A stretch of DNA of 64,000 bases from positions 1 to 64,000 of the forward strand of contig JAEZLH010000019.1 of NCBI GenBank assembly GCA_023435895.1, written 5' to 3'. The stretch is from Bacillota bacterium. GTDB taxonomy: Bacteria; Bacillota; Clostridia; Lachnospirales; Lachnospiraceae. Below the pieces are notes generated by a model. It was not told the DNA's origin. It did no database searches and saw only the letters and a program-made list of their open reading frames with translations. Positions 1-8,961 of the stretch are shown here, one piece after another. The position numbers and the translations under genes are program-made. Position 1 is the stretch's first letter, and every line of letters begins with the position of its first letter.

Positions 1-118
1 GTCGTTGTTGAATTTTTATTCTGGATGAGATTCAATTGATATTTTCTCTGTAAGTTTATCTTATGATAATTATAGATGATATATTTTATCATTCCTATCT
101 CTTAACTAAATGACATTG

Positions 119-311
119 GTTCACTCCCAGTCAAAGTTGAGGATATGATTACGATAAATAATTTCCGATACGGAGACGCTTTCGCTTAGTTGCATTACGT
201 AGCGGTACATAAGGCTCTAAAAGACAGAGCCTAAATACCGACGAATGCAAATACTCCTTTTCAGAAATCATTTATCGTAATCATTATGCAAGTTCTGAAT
301 TGGGAATGAAC
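119..311. repeat. palindromic repeat element, full-length copy
   Basis: A 193-bp stretch that folds on itself almost end to end. The outer arms are GTTCACTCCCAGTCAAAG on the left and an imperfect complement ending GGGAATGAAC on the right. Inside lies ATGATTACGATAAAT, present directly on the left and inverted on the right, and the apex is GGCTCT-N7-AGAGCC. A second, internally deleted copy lies at 48633-48740 in the same orientation. There is no coding potential. It looks like a MITE or large REP-type element; the family is unknown to me. The flanks show no convincing target-site duplication. Confidence 0.8.
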
Positions 312-378
312 AGTGACGATAAATTTTTTATAACCTCGGGGAAACGGATTCCTTTCTGGCTGTATCAATAAATATCAA

Positions 379-1563
379 TTATTGATATTGTTCCATATAT
401 CGCATTATCTCATCTGCTCCTCTTTGGCAGCCACCTGCTGCTATAAAACTATCGCGGATTTTACTGCAGCCCTCATAATAGCTATGTTCTTTAAGAATCT
501 CCTCGGCAGTGGAGTTTAAAAGAGAAGGAGAGATTGAAGTCATGCTAAGCTCTATTCCCGCACCCAATTCTGTGACACGTTTGGCAACGGCGGGTTGATC
601 ATTAGCCATAGGGATTACAATAATCGGTACGTTGTAATATAGGGATTCGTTGACACTATTTAATCCACCGTGACTGATGAATAAATCTGCTTGTTTTAAG
701 ACTTCCTGCTGAGGGACGTAGTTACGAACAATAAAATTATCCGGTATGTTGTTTATTTGTGATAAATCTATTTTGTATCCCACCGATAAAACCACCTGGT
801 AATCAGTAGAAGCAAAGGCTTCGAAGCATTGTTGATAAAATTCAAAACAATTGTTATTAATGGTTCCCAGTGAAATATAGATTAGTCGCTTCTTTGAAGT
901 CTTTTCAAGGACGAAATCGGATTCCTTAGCATAATCTTGCATGGATGGTCCGATAAAATGATAGGTACTATCATAGCTTTCGCCTTGAGGATGAAAATGA
1001 CGTGAGGTATACACAAGATTAAAGGGTTCTTTTTTAAAAAACAGCTGGTTCAGAGTAAGAGATGGGTAATCCCACTCTTGCTTCAATTGTTCCAGGGTCT
1101 GATAAATATAATCCAGTTGTGGATGATAACCCGGCTCCAACATGAAAGGAGGCAGAGGTGGCTGTTCCATCACAAAGGAGGAGCAGGAGGACAAAGCAGG
1201 GATATTAAGTATCTTGGCAATGATATTGCCTGCCCCAAACATTGCATCGTGGATGATATAGTCAAATTCCATAGAGTGAATTCTTGGTAAGACCTCGCGA
1301 AGAAGTGCGCTGTCATAGGCAAGGATATACTCTAAAAGTGTAAAAAAAGGGTGATCCCCGTGTGGGCGAAACTTATGTAAGCTCTGGTCGAACGCATCGC
1401 CAAGCTCCATGTAGGTTGCTCCATGTTCTATTAGTTTTGATTGGAATTCCTTCGAAGCAAAATAATAAACCTCTTCTCCTCGTTGGGTTAATTCTCTCAC
1501 TAGAGGCAGTGTTGGGTTAATATGCCCGTGAAGATTACCGTTGATAAATAAGACTTTAGACAT
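379..1563 (-). CDS. macrolide-type (MGT/YjiC-like) glycosyltransferase, GT1 family
   Basis: 394 aa, the usual length for bacterial GT-B fold GT1 enzymes that transfer a sugar from a UDP-sugar to a small acceptor. The N-terminus (KVLFINGNLHGHINPTLPL) has the small-residue/HINP pattern of macrolide and YjiC-type glycosyltransferases. The C-terminal donor-binding signature is around residues 292-325 (SHGGLNSVNE, then PMANDQPAVAKRV). The start is supported by AAGGAGG seven bases upstream. It lies 88 nt downstream of a PadR regulator on the same strand, probably co-transcribed, which suggests an inducible detoxification or antibiotic-inactivation pair. The acceptor cannot be read from sequence. 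Confidence 0.88.
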   Translation of the reverse strand: MSKVLFINGNLHGHINPTLPLVRELTQRGEEVYYFASKEFQSKLIEHGATYMELGDAFDQSLHKFRPHGDHPFFTLLEYILAYDSALLREVLPRIHSMEFDYIIHDAMFGAGNIIAKILNIPALSSCSSFVMEQPPLPPFMLEPGYHPQLDYIYQTLEQLKQEWDYPSLTLNQLFFKKEPFNLVYTSRHFHPQGESYDSTYHFIGPSMQDYAKESDFVLEKTSKKRLIYISLGTINNNCFEFYQQCFEAFASTDYQVVLSVGYKIDLSQINNIPDNFIVRNYVPQQEVLKQADLFISHGGLNSVNESLYYNVPIIVIPMANDQPAVAKRVTELGAGIELSMTSISPSLLNSTAEEILKEHSYYEGCSKIRDSFIAAGGCQRGADEIMRYMEQYQ

Positions 1564-1650
1564 GATCTTCCTCCTTATTATGATTAGAAAGACAAAAATA
1601 CTTTTAATTAATAGCTGCGTTTGACACCGAAGCCTATTAATTGTTTATTG

Positions 1651-2196
1651 CTAAATGTTTTTTAATAATAACTGAGTTTCATCACACCACCGAAGGGTGG
1701 CTTCTGTGCTTAATATACCAAGTCGTAGGGAGGACAGCCAATAGGGGAATGCAGGGTCGGACTTGGCTTTCTCATCGGCACAATAAGCCTCTTCCATGAC
1801 TTTATATTGCTTTAGATTGCCTTCATTACGGATACGAATTTCATCAATAAGGTCAAGCGCATGTTCTTTTGGCATATGGTTTCCGAAGGAGAGTTTTAAT
1901 AACAATTCTGAGCGGGGAGGAGAAATCTCCGGTGGTTGAATCAGCCAGTATTCAAAAGCTTCTTTCCCTTTCTCTGTAATGCGGTAAACCTTCCGCCGGT
2001 CTTCAGAAGCAGAATTAATTGGTTCAATCAACTCCTCTTCCGATAACTGTTTCAATACCGGGTAGATGTGTCCAAAATTCTCGTTCCAAAAATGGGATAT
2101 GGTTTTATCACAGAATTTTTTAATATCATAGCCGGAGCAGGGCTTCATGTTTAAAACTCCTAAAATTGCATAACGTGTTTTATTTTTCGTTGCCAT
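1651..2196 (-). CDS. PadR-family transcriptional regulator
   Basis: 181 aa. The N-terminal winged helix (about residues 8-85; RYAILGVLNMKPCSGYDIKK and HIYPVLKQLSEEELIE) is the PadR signature. The C-terminal half is the longer helical dimerisation domain typical of the about 180-aa (Vir/AphA-like) PadR subgroup. These proteins usually repress a neighbouring transporter or detoxification gene and leave DNA on ligand binding. The start has AGGAGG upstream. It is followed by the glycosyltransferase gene. A minus-strand promoter overlapped by two palindromic operators lies 170-220 bp upstream, which fits autoregulation. Confidence 0.9.
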   Translation of the reverse strand: MATKNKTRYAILGVLNMKPCSGYDIKKFCDKTISHFWNENFGHIYPVLKQLSEEELIEPINSASEDRRKVYRITEKGKEAFEYWLIQPPEISPPRSELLLKLSFGNHMPKEHALDLIDEIRIRNEGNLKQYKVMEEAYCADEKAKSDPAFPYWLSSLRLGILSTEATLRWCDETQLLLKNI

Positions 2197-2367
2197 AGCG
2201 AACCTCCTGAGTAGTTATCTTTTAGATAGGATTAAAATAAAGTATTTTTAATGGCGGGGATTTGCCAACTCCTTTGAGAATCTAAGTTAATAAAGGAAAC
2301 CAAAACATAGATAGAAACCTTACTTGTGCTGAGAATAATTAATATTGAATATGTATTGTATATAATA

Positions 2368-2420
2368 AAATATATCAGAGTGATATAGTAAATAGTATAT
2401 CACTCTGATATATTTGTCAA
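2368..2420 (-). promoter_or_regulatory. promoter with duplicated palindromic operator upstream of padR
   Basis: On the minus strand there is TTGACA (2420-2415), a 17-bp spacer and TACTAT (2397-2392). One 17-bp near-palindrome TATATCA-CTC-TGATATA fills the spacer and a second copy (TATATCA-GAG-TGATATA) sits at the expected transcription start. Together they form perfect 20-bp inverted arms (2368-2387 and 2396-2415) with an 8-nt centre. The position over core promoter elements argues for a repressor operator, most simply the adjacent PadR protein (inference). The same structure could also act as a terminator for the gene ending at 2449. Confidence 0.75.
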
Positions 2421-2448
2421 TAATTATTATACTAATTGTTTGTTTAAA

Positions 2449-4500
2449 CTATCTTAAATCATTTGTCGGTGCAAGGCAGTTATGGTTTTCGCAAATGTAA
2501 TAGGTTGTTTTGTCATTCATAATTCGGTAATCCTCGATATAATCTGCAATTTCTCTGACTTCCTTACAGTTTTTATCCGATTTAAGAAGAACTACTGTGT
2601 TTGGTTCGAAATTATTTGAAAGATAATCGGTCAACTCTTTATAATCTTCGTTCGCGCTGACGATGCATACAATCTCCTTGCTGGGGTAGAGAGTTTGCAT
2701 AAAGGCAATTAGGGAGAAACTGTGACCGGCTGGATAATCCTTCACCTGGCCTGCTAAAAATCTTAATTGTTTATGAGCATACTCAAGATAACGGCGGTTG
2801 GTTGTAATATTGGCCAGTCGTTGAAGCACAAAGCCTGCCACGGAGTTGCCGGAGGGTATTGCACCGTCATATACTTCTTTCGGACGATAGATTAGTTGCT
2901 CTGCATCATTTGCGTTAAGGAAGAAACCGCCATAGCGCTCGTCCCAAAACAAATCAATCATTTTATCTGCCAGGAAAGAAGCTCTCTTTAAATACTTGAT
3001 TTGAAAGGTTGCATCATAAAGAGAAAGCAGAGACATGGCATAGAAGGCGTAATCATCAATAAGCCCAAAGTGAGAAGGTTTCCCGTCACGATAGCTTGTA
3101 TACAACAAACCATTGGGATCAGTTAACCGGGTATTCACAAACTCAGCTGCATTTTGAGCAATGTCAATATACTCCTGATTCTGAAAGACCTTACCACCGA
3201 TTGCATAGGCATGAATCATTAAAGCATTCCAGGAGGTCAGAGCCTTGTCGTCCTTATGAAGCATTGCACGGTCTTGACGATAAGAATATAAGGTGTTGCA
3301 AAGCCTTCTGACTCGTTCATTCTCGGGTTTTAACTCATGGGATTTAATTAGGTTAGCGATGGATTGACCGTGTTCAAAATTACCTTCCTTAGTAATATCA
3401 AAATATTCACAGAAGAAGGAGCCGTCTTCATTACCAAGTACTGAGCAGACTTCTTCTGGCGTGAAGGTATAATATTTACCTTCCACACCTTCGCTATCCG
3501 CATCCTGTGCACAATAAAAGCCGCCCTCAGCATCCGTCATTTCCCGTTTGATATACTCGAAGATTTGCTCCGCTACTGTTTTATAGAGTTGTTCCTTGGT
3601 GTGTTGATATGCTTCTGTATATACGGTTGCCAGAAGTGCATTATCATAGAGCATTTTCTCAAAATGAGGTACCAGCCATTTAGCATCGGTAGAATATCTG
3701 GAGAAGCCATAGCCGATATGATCGTAGATTCCGCCCCGGTACATATGTTTCAGAGTATTTTCTACCATAAATAATGAGGTATCATCCGACTCAAAGACTG
3801 CATGCCGCAGCAAAAACATCAGATTGTGAGGGCTGGGAAACTTTGGTTCATTTCCAAAGCCGCCATAATCGTGGTCAAATTTTTGATTGAATTGAGTAAG
3901 GGCAAGATTAATGAAGTCTTTTGTCACATCTGTTCCGGAGGAAGAGGCTTCAAATTCATGCTTCATAATATCAGCCAGTTTGTTGCCGGTGTGGATCATA
4001 TCCTTAGCATCCTCTTTCCATTGTATGCTTACCTGATTTAGCAAATCCATTAATCCAAGTACTTCAGGGCGAGAGTTCTTGGGAAGATAGGTCGCTGCAA
4101 AAAAAGGCTTTTGCTCCGGTGTCATTAATATGGTCAGGGGCCATCCACCATGCCCTGTGGTAACTTGACATATGGTCATATATACTGTATCGATATCTGG
4201 ACGTTCTTCCTTGTCCACTTTAATGCTGACAAAACCTTCATTGAGTATTGTTGCCACCTCCAAATCCTCGAAGCATTCATGTGCCATTACGTGACACCAA
4301 TGACAGGTGGAATAGCCAATAGATAGAAAGATGGGTTTGTTTTCAGCTTTTGCTTTATCGAAAGCCTCTTTACCCCAAGGATACCATTTGACGGGATTAT
4401 ATGCGTGTTGCAAAAGGTAAGGGGATTTTTCATCAATTAATTTATTCGGAATTCGAGTAGTACCTTGTCCGTTATTTGTAACATGTTCGGTTGTATTCAT
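2449..4500 (-). CDS. YyaL-like thioredoxin-domain protein (DUF255, spermatogenesis-associated-20 family)
   Basis: 683 aa, full family length. The N-terminal thioredoxin-like DUF255 domain (residues about 17-180) carries the conserved NPVKWYPWGKEAF, STCHWCHVMAHE (CHWC redox-like motif) and KVDKEERPDID. The rest is an alpha/alpha six-barrel-like domain (FPSPHNLMFLLRH, GGIYDHIGYGFSRYSTD, WNALMIHAYA, DGAIPSGNSV). Members are widespread and their reaction is not firmly established; a sugar-isomerase-like fold is known for the C-terminal part. No signal peptide is visible. AAGGAGTGTCAAT precedes the ATG. It lies on the same strand as the TA pair but is separated from it by a strong terminator. Confidence 0.9.
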   Translation of the reverse strand: MNTTEHVTNNGQGTTRIPNKLIDEKSPYLLQHAYNPVKWYPWGKEAFDKAKAENKPIFLSIGYSTCHWCHVMAHECFEDLEVATILNEGFVSIKVDKEERPDIDTVYMTICQVTTGHGGWPLTILMTPEQKPFFAATYLPKNSRPEVLGLMDLLNQVSIQWKEDAKDMIHTGNKLADIMKHEFEASSSGTDVTKDFINLALTQFNQKFDHDYGGFGNEPKFPSPHNLMFLLRHAVFESDDTSLFMVENTLKHMYRGGIYDHIGYGFSRYSTDAKWLVPHFEKMLYDNALLATVYTEAYQHTKEQLYKTVAEQIFEYIKREMTDAEGGFYCAQDADSEGVEGKYYTFTPEEVCSVLGNEDGSFFCEYFDITKEGNFEHGQSIANLIKSHELKPENERVRRLCNTLYSYRQDRAMLHKDDKALTSWNALMIHAYAIGGKVFQNQEYIDIAQNAAEFVNTRLTDPNGLLYTSYRDGKPSHFGLIDDYAFYAMSLLSLYDATFQIKYLKRASFLADKMIDLFWDERYGGFFLNANDAEQLIYRPKEVYDGAIPSGNSVAGFVLQRLANITTNRRYLEYAHKQLRFLAGQVKDYPAGHSFSLIAFMQTLYPSKEIVCIVSANEDYKELTDYLSNNFEPNTVVLLKSDKNCKEVREIADYIEDYRIMNDKTTYYICENHNCLAPTNDLR

Positions 4501-4692
4501 ATTGACACTCCTTATTGGTAGGTTATTAAATCAAAATTTCTGATTTAATTATTATGCCAATAAGAGGCATGTTTTATAGATAAAGAATAAGATTATTAAT
4601 AATGAATTAATTCAATAAGATTTAGTTCAATAAATAGTATTGCTATTATACTTAATCATATAGCATTTTCAACCTATTGCCTGATCTTCTTT

Positions 4693-4725
4693 AAAATAAG
4701 GAGTAGGCATTTTGCCTACTCCTTA
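4693..4725 (-). terminator. rho-independent terminator of the toxin-antitoxin operon
   Basis: A perfect 12-bp stem (TAAGGAGTAGGC and its complement) with a 5-nt loop, just past the toxin stop. On the minus strand it is followed by TTTTAAAG. It would end minus-strand transcription from the toxin gene. Confidence 0.8.
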
Positions 4726-4739
4726 CCATATTCTAAATA

Positions 4740-5072
4740 TTATACCAATTGTCTTTTATCCCTTTTGTTATATAGAATACGTCGGACTTCCATTATTTTA
4801 AAATTAACCGATTCATCATCGATAACAACATAGTAAATAATAAAATTCTTAACATATATGCGGTAATATAAATATTTTCTGTATTTAACAGAGGGATATG
4901 GTTCAAAGCTTTCAGGACATGCAAGTCTTTCGCTAATAGTTTTTTCGACCTCATCTACTAATTCATTGGCGGCTTGAGGATTTTTTAAATGATTGGTAAT
5001 ATAATCTGCAATCTCAGCCAAATCCCATTCAAACAATGGCAAAAACCTTAGTTTATATTTTTTTTCCGCCAT
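4740..5072 (-). CDS. RelE/ParE-family toxin
   Basis: 110 aa, standard ParE/RelE size. The order is FLPLFEWDLAEIADYITN, then a variable helix, then YRKYLYYRIYVKNFIIYYVV and FKIMEVRRILYNKRDKRQLV, matching the ParE/RelE fold in which the C-terminal strand carries basic residues. I start it at the ATG at 5072, which has GGGAGAG upstream and overlaps the antitoxin 3' end by 20 bp; an in-frame ATG 14 codons earlier lacks a good ribosome site. The target (gyrase for ParE, ribosome for RelE) cannot be told from sequence. Confidence 0.85.
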   Translation of the reverse strand: MAEKKYKLRFLPLFEWDLAEIADYITNHLKNPQAANELVDEVEKTISERLACPESFEPYPSVKYRKYLYYRIYVKNFIIYYVVIDDESVNFKIMEVRRILYNKRDKRQLV

Positions 5073-5322
5073 TAATTCTCTCCCTAACTCTAGTAAAGGT
5101 TTCTTCTGGTGCATATCTTGTATTGTCTAAAGATGCCGCCTTATCTGCCTCGTCTAACTTGAGTTCGATATCATCTGTAAGCTCAGCATACTTCTCAAGG
5201 CTCATAACAACCATAGAACCATACCCGTTCTTAGTTAAATAAACAGGTTCTCCCTCGCGTACCACATGTTCTATTTCGGGAAATTTATTTCTCAAATCTG
5301 ATACAGGTCTAATATGAATCAT
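5053..5322 (-). CDS. Phd/YefM-family antitoxin
   Basis: 89 aa. The N-terminus IRPVSDLRNKFPEIEHVVREGEPVYLTKNGYGSMVVMSLEKYAEL is the typical Phd/YefM DNA-binding fold (positions about 3-50), followed by an acidic, probably disordered toxin-binding tail. It is the first gene of the pair and the toxin gene overlaps its end. Two 17-bp direct repeats just upstream are probable autoregulatory operators. Confidence 0.87.
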   Translation of the reverse strand: MIHIRPVSDLRNKFPEIEHVVREGEPVYLTKNGYGSMVVMSLEKYAELTDDIELKLDEADKAASLDNTRYAPEETFTRVRERINGGKKI

Positions 5323-5336
5323 ACTTATCCACTCCC

Positions 5337-5375
5337 TATCAAAATATTATCATAATTTTATCAATATATTATCAT
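5337..5375 (-). promoter_or_regulatory. toxin-antitoxin operator: two direct repeats
   Basis: TATCAAAATATTATCAT (5337-5353) and TATCAATATATTATCAT (5359-5375) differ at one base and start 22 bp apart, two helical turns. They lie directly before the antitoxin start. TTTACA-17-TATTGA overlaps on the minus strand as a candidate promoter. Phd/YefM complexes commonly repress their own promoter through repeated sites; binding here is inferred. Confidence 0.6.
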
Positions 5376-5670
5376 AGATAGATTGTAAAGGATTGGTTTT
5401 ATTGTGTCAACATAAATTATATAAATTATAGGCTGAAAGAAATTGTCGTTCTGCATGTACTACCAAAAGGTTCTCCCTTTCTTGTTTTTATTATCGAAAC
5501 ACACAAATTGACTATAGGAAGCCTCAAAGCTCATATTAATCATTCGTTAGTAGGGTGATATAATTTTGCTATCGAATGGATTACAAAAGTGTCCGGAAGC
5601 ATATATGAATAAGCTTGCCATAGAATGTATTCGAACATGAAATGTAATTATTATAGCAGGAGGAACAAAC

Positions 5671-7893
5671 ATGCCTATTGTATATCATAAAGCTAGTGGT
5701 GAATTTCATTTGTATAACAAAACCATTAGCTACATCATGCAGATCATGAAAAATGATCAAATTGCAAATTTGTATTTCGGTGGAAGAATTAAGGATCGGG
5801 AAGATTTTAGCTACCTGATAAGAACAAAGTATTGCTCGGAGGCTGCCTATACTTCAGAGGATGAGGAGCAAAAGCTTTCGTTGCAGTATATTCAACAGGA
5901 ATATCCCTCTTATGGAACCTCGGACTTTCGTTATCCTGCCTTTGTGATAAAACAAGGAAATGGCAGCACGATAACGAACTTTACCTATAAAAGTCATAAC
6001 ATATTTTCGGGTAAAAAGAGATTAAACGGTTTGCCTGCAACCTATGTGGAGAGGGAAGAGGAGGCAACTACTTTAGAGATTATCCTGACGGATGATTTGA
6101 TTAATGTGGAAATGCGACTAAGCTATACAATTTATGAGGAATTGGCGGTTATTGCAAGAAGTGTATTATTCATTAATAAGGGTGATATGCAGGTGTGTCT
6201 GGAGAAAGCTATGAGTGCCTGTGTCGATCTGCCGGACGACCAGTATATCATGACCCATCTGGTAGGAGCCTGGGGAAGAGAGCATTACGTTAAGGAGAGA
6301 AAGCTGGATGAGGGTGTACAGAGTATATACAGCATGCGCGGCTCCAGCAGTGCAGAGCATAATCCATTTATTGCATTAAGAAGAACCAGCACATCAGAGT
6401 TTTCAGGAGAAGTTTATGGGTTTTCTCTTATATACAGCGGTAATCATTTGGAACAAGTGGAAGTGGATCACAATAATATGACAAGGGTTATACTTGGAAT
6501 TCATCCGGATACCTTTTCGTGGGAACTGGAAGCAGGAGAAGAGTTTCAAACACCGGAGGGGATTATGGTCTATTCTGACCAAGGTTTGAACAGCATGAGC
6601 CAAACCTATCACAAGCTATATCGTACTCGGCTAACCAGAGGATATTGGAGGGATCGACCCAGACCGGTACTGGTTAATAATTGGGAAGCAATGCAGACGA
6701 ATTTTACAGAGGAAAAGTTATTACGCCTAGGAAGGAAAGCAAAAGAACTGGGGATTGAAATGCTAGTACTGGATGATGGCTGGTTTGGAGATAGGGATAA
6801 TGAAAAGGCCGGCTTAGGAGATTGGTACGTAAAAAATCCTAAGAAATTGCCAAACGGAATAGAAGGATTAGCAGATAAGCTGGATGAAATAGGTTTGAAG
6901 TTCGGTCTGTGGTTTGAGCCGGAAATGGTGAACAAGGACAGTGACCTTTACAGGTTGCATCCCGACTGGATAATGCATACCCCGGGAAGATTTCAATCGC
7001 CTAGCAGGTATCAGCATGTTCTTGACTTTAGCAGAAAAGAAGTGGTGGGATATATCTTTAACCGAATGGATGAATGCCTTTCCAAAGCTAAGATAACCTA
7101 CGTCAAATGGGATATGAACAGATATATTACAGAGTGCTATTCAGTAGCACACCTACCGGAACATCAGGGCAAAGTGTTTCATCAGTATGTATTAGGAGTG
7201 TATGAGCTTTATGAGAGGTTAATTGAAAAATATCCTGAGGTTCTGTTTGAGTCCTGCAGCAGCGGAGGAGCAAGGTTTGATCCGGGAATGCTATATTATG
7301 CACCTCAGACTTGGACCAGTGATAATTCAGATGCCATTGACCGTGTGAAGATTCAATATGGTACCTCCTATGTATATCCGCTGTCGAGTATAGGAGCGCA
7401 TATTTCCCATTGCCCCAATTTGCAAAATGGAAGAACAACGCCGTTGTCAACGAGAGGAAATGTGGCGTATTTCGGTGCGTTTGGCTATGAACTTGATCTG
7501 AATGAATTAAATGATGTTGATTCAGATCAGGTAAAGGATCAAATATCCTTTTATAAAAAACACGTGGGTCTGATTCACAAAGGAGATTTTTATCGTTTGA
7601 GAGATCCCTTCTCCAATGCTACAGCAGCCTGGATGGTTGTTTCGGAAGATAAAAAAGAAGCTTTGATTGGATATTACCGTATGGATTTGTGGGTAAATGG
7701 AGGATGGAACTATTTAAAGCTTTCAGGTCTGAACCCGGAAAAGCTCTATCGTGTGGATGGCAGCAAGCAGGCTTCGTATGGGGATGAATTGATGAAAATT
7801 GGTATTATGGTTGATGAATTCGACTGGAAGATGGAGAATATAGAGTATGGCTCAAAGATAATCCATTTGCAGTGCGTTGAGGGGCAAGAGTGA
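5671..7893 (+). CDS. alpha-galactosidase, GH36
   Basis: 740 aa, the normal length of multi-domain bacterial GH36 enzymes (about 730 aa). An N-terminal beta-sandwich is followed by the catalytic barrel from about residue 330 (RPVLVNNWEAMQTNFTEEKL). The nucleophile is D481 in VKWDMNR and the acid/base is D551 in WTSDNSDAIDR. Their 70-residue spacing matches characterised GH36 galactosidases. CSSGGARFD supplies the substrate-binding loop. No signal peptide, so it is cytoplasmic and acts on imported alpha-galactosides. AGGAGGAAC precedes the ATG. It faces an AraC regulator gene convergently and begins the carbohydrate locus. Confidence 0.93.
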   Translation: MPIVYHKASGEFHLYNKTISYIMQIMKNDQIANLYFGGRIKDREDFSYLIRTKYCSEAAYTSEDEEQKLSLQYIQQEYPSYGTSDFRYPAFVIKQGNGSTITNFTYKSHNIFSGKKRLNGLPATYVEREEEATTLEIILTDDLINVEMRLSYTIYEELAVIARSVLFINKGDMQVCLEKAMSACVDLPDDQYIMTHLVGAWGREHYVKERKLDEGVQSIYSMRGSSSAEHNPFIALRRTSTSEFSGEVYGFSLIYSGNHLEQVEVDHNNMTRVILGIHPDTFSWELEAGEEFQTPEGIMVYSDQGLNSMSQTYHKLYRTRLTRGYWRDRPRPVLVNNWEAMQTNFTEEKLLRLGRKAKELGIEMLVLDDGWFGDRDNEKAGLGDWYVKNPKKLPNGIEGLADKLDEIGLKFGLWFEPEMVNKDSDLYRLHPDWIMHTPGRFQSPSRYQHVLDFSRKEVVGYIFNRMDECLSKAKITYVKWDMNRYITECYSVAHLPEHQGKVFHQYVLGVYELYERLIEKYPEVLFESCSSGGARFDPGMLYYAPQTWTSDNSDAIDRVKIQYGTSYVYPLSSIGAHISHCPNLQNGRTTPLSTRGNVAYFGAFGYELDLNELNDVDSDQVKDQISFYKKHVGLIHKGDFYRLRDPFSNATAAWMVVSEDKKEALIGYYRMDLWVNGGWNYLKLSGLNPEKLYRVDGSKQASYGDELMKIGIMVDEFDWKMENIEYGSKIIHLQCVEGQE

Positions 7894-7998
7894 TGGAACT
7901 TTGTATTGAAAAGAAGGTATTTAAATGGTGACTCAAATATGGGTCTTCCTATGACATTAGGAGTTTCTTAAGAGTGCTTCTTTCTTCGAAGAGCCATG

Positions 7999-8910
7999 TT
8001 ACTGAATTCTGTATTGGGAAGGAGAAACGCCAACGATTCCTTTAAACGCTTTAAGAAAGACAACAGGATCACGATAGCCTGTCATTAGAGCTACTTCACC
8101 GATGGTAAGGGTTTTGTCTTTTAAGAAATTGCAGGCCTTATTAATACGGAATAAGGATAAGAACTTTTGAGGAGGAATATTTAAATATTCTTTAAAAATA
8201 GTTGTAAAATAACTGCGTTCTAAACCTACATAATCAGCAAGGTCAGATACCGTTATAGAATTCATATAGTTGATCTGAATATAGTCCACCGCTTTTCGGA
8301 TGTATTGATTTTTCATGGATTGCGGGTTAATCGCATTGTCATGCTGTGCATTCTCGACCAGCTCACTGAATAAGGAATAAAGCAGTGATTGAATCCTTAA
8401 TTTGGTGCTATGGGTATATTCATTATTTGCCCTGACCATTTCCAGCATACAGTTTTTAAGCTGCTCCCCTCGGGTGAAATGAAAGGTGGGCACCTCCGAG
8501 GATAAACCAGCCTGTTGCAGATAGTAGGAAGCGTTCAGCCCATGAAAACCAACCCACACATATTCCCAGGGATTTTCGTGACTGGCAGAATAGGTGGATA
8601 TATCATGAGGGGATAATAAAAACCCCTCATGTTCTCTTAAAGTATATGTTTTATCCCGAAGCGTTAAGGTACCCGTTCCGGATAAAATATAATGAATTAC
8701 GTAGTGATCCCGCACAGCAGGACCCCAGGTGTGACCGGGCTGGCAGGAGGATATTCCGCAATAATACAGATATAATTCGGGAGAAATAGTATTATCATTC
8801 ACATGAAGAACGGTCATTGTTTCGTCGTTATATACTTCTTTTAGATAAGAATTAAATTGACGGATTGTTTCATTGTTATTCGGTAATAACTCTTTATCAA
8901 GAATTTTCAT
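7999..8910 (-). CDS. AraC-family transcriptional regulator with N-terminal cupin
   Basis: 303 aa. The N-terminal about 150 residues are an AraC-type sugar-sensing cupin (VIHYILSGTGTLTLRDKTYTL). The C-terminal about 100 residues hold two HTH motifs (ITVSDLADYVGLERSYFTTIFKEYLNIPPQKFL and LTIGEVALMTGYRDPVVFLKAFKGIVGVSPSQYR). It probably activates the neighbouring glycoside-hydrolase or transport genes in response to sugar. It is convergent with the GH36 gene, with no obvious terminator between them. The ribosome site is weak. Confidence 0.9.
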   Translation of the reverse strand: MKILDKELLPNNNETIRQFNSYLKEVYNDETMTVLHVNDNTISPELYLYYCGISSCQPGHTWGPAVRDHYVIHYILSGTGTLTLRDKTYTLREHEGFLLSPHDISTYSASHENPWEYVWVGFHGLNASYYLQQAGLSSEVPTFHFTRGEQLKNCMLEMVRANNEYTHSTKLRIQSLLYSLFSELVENAQHDNAINPQSMKNQYIRKAVDYIQINYMNSITVSDLADYVGLERSYFTTIFKEYLNIPPQKFLSLFRINKACNFLKDKTLTIGEVALMTGYRDPVVFLKAFKGIVGVSPSQYRIQ

Positions 8911-8961
8911 TCAGTCAACTTCTTTCACTGGATATAAAGGATTTACTCCTCATGCCTAAGG

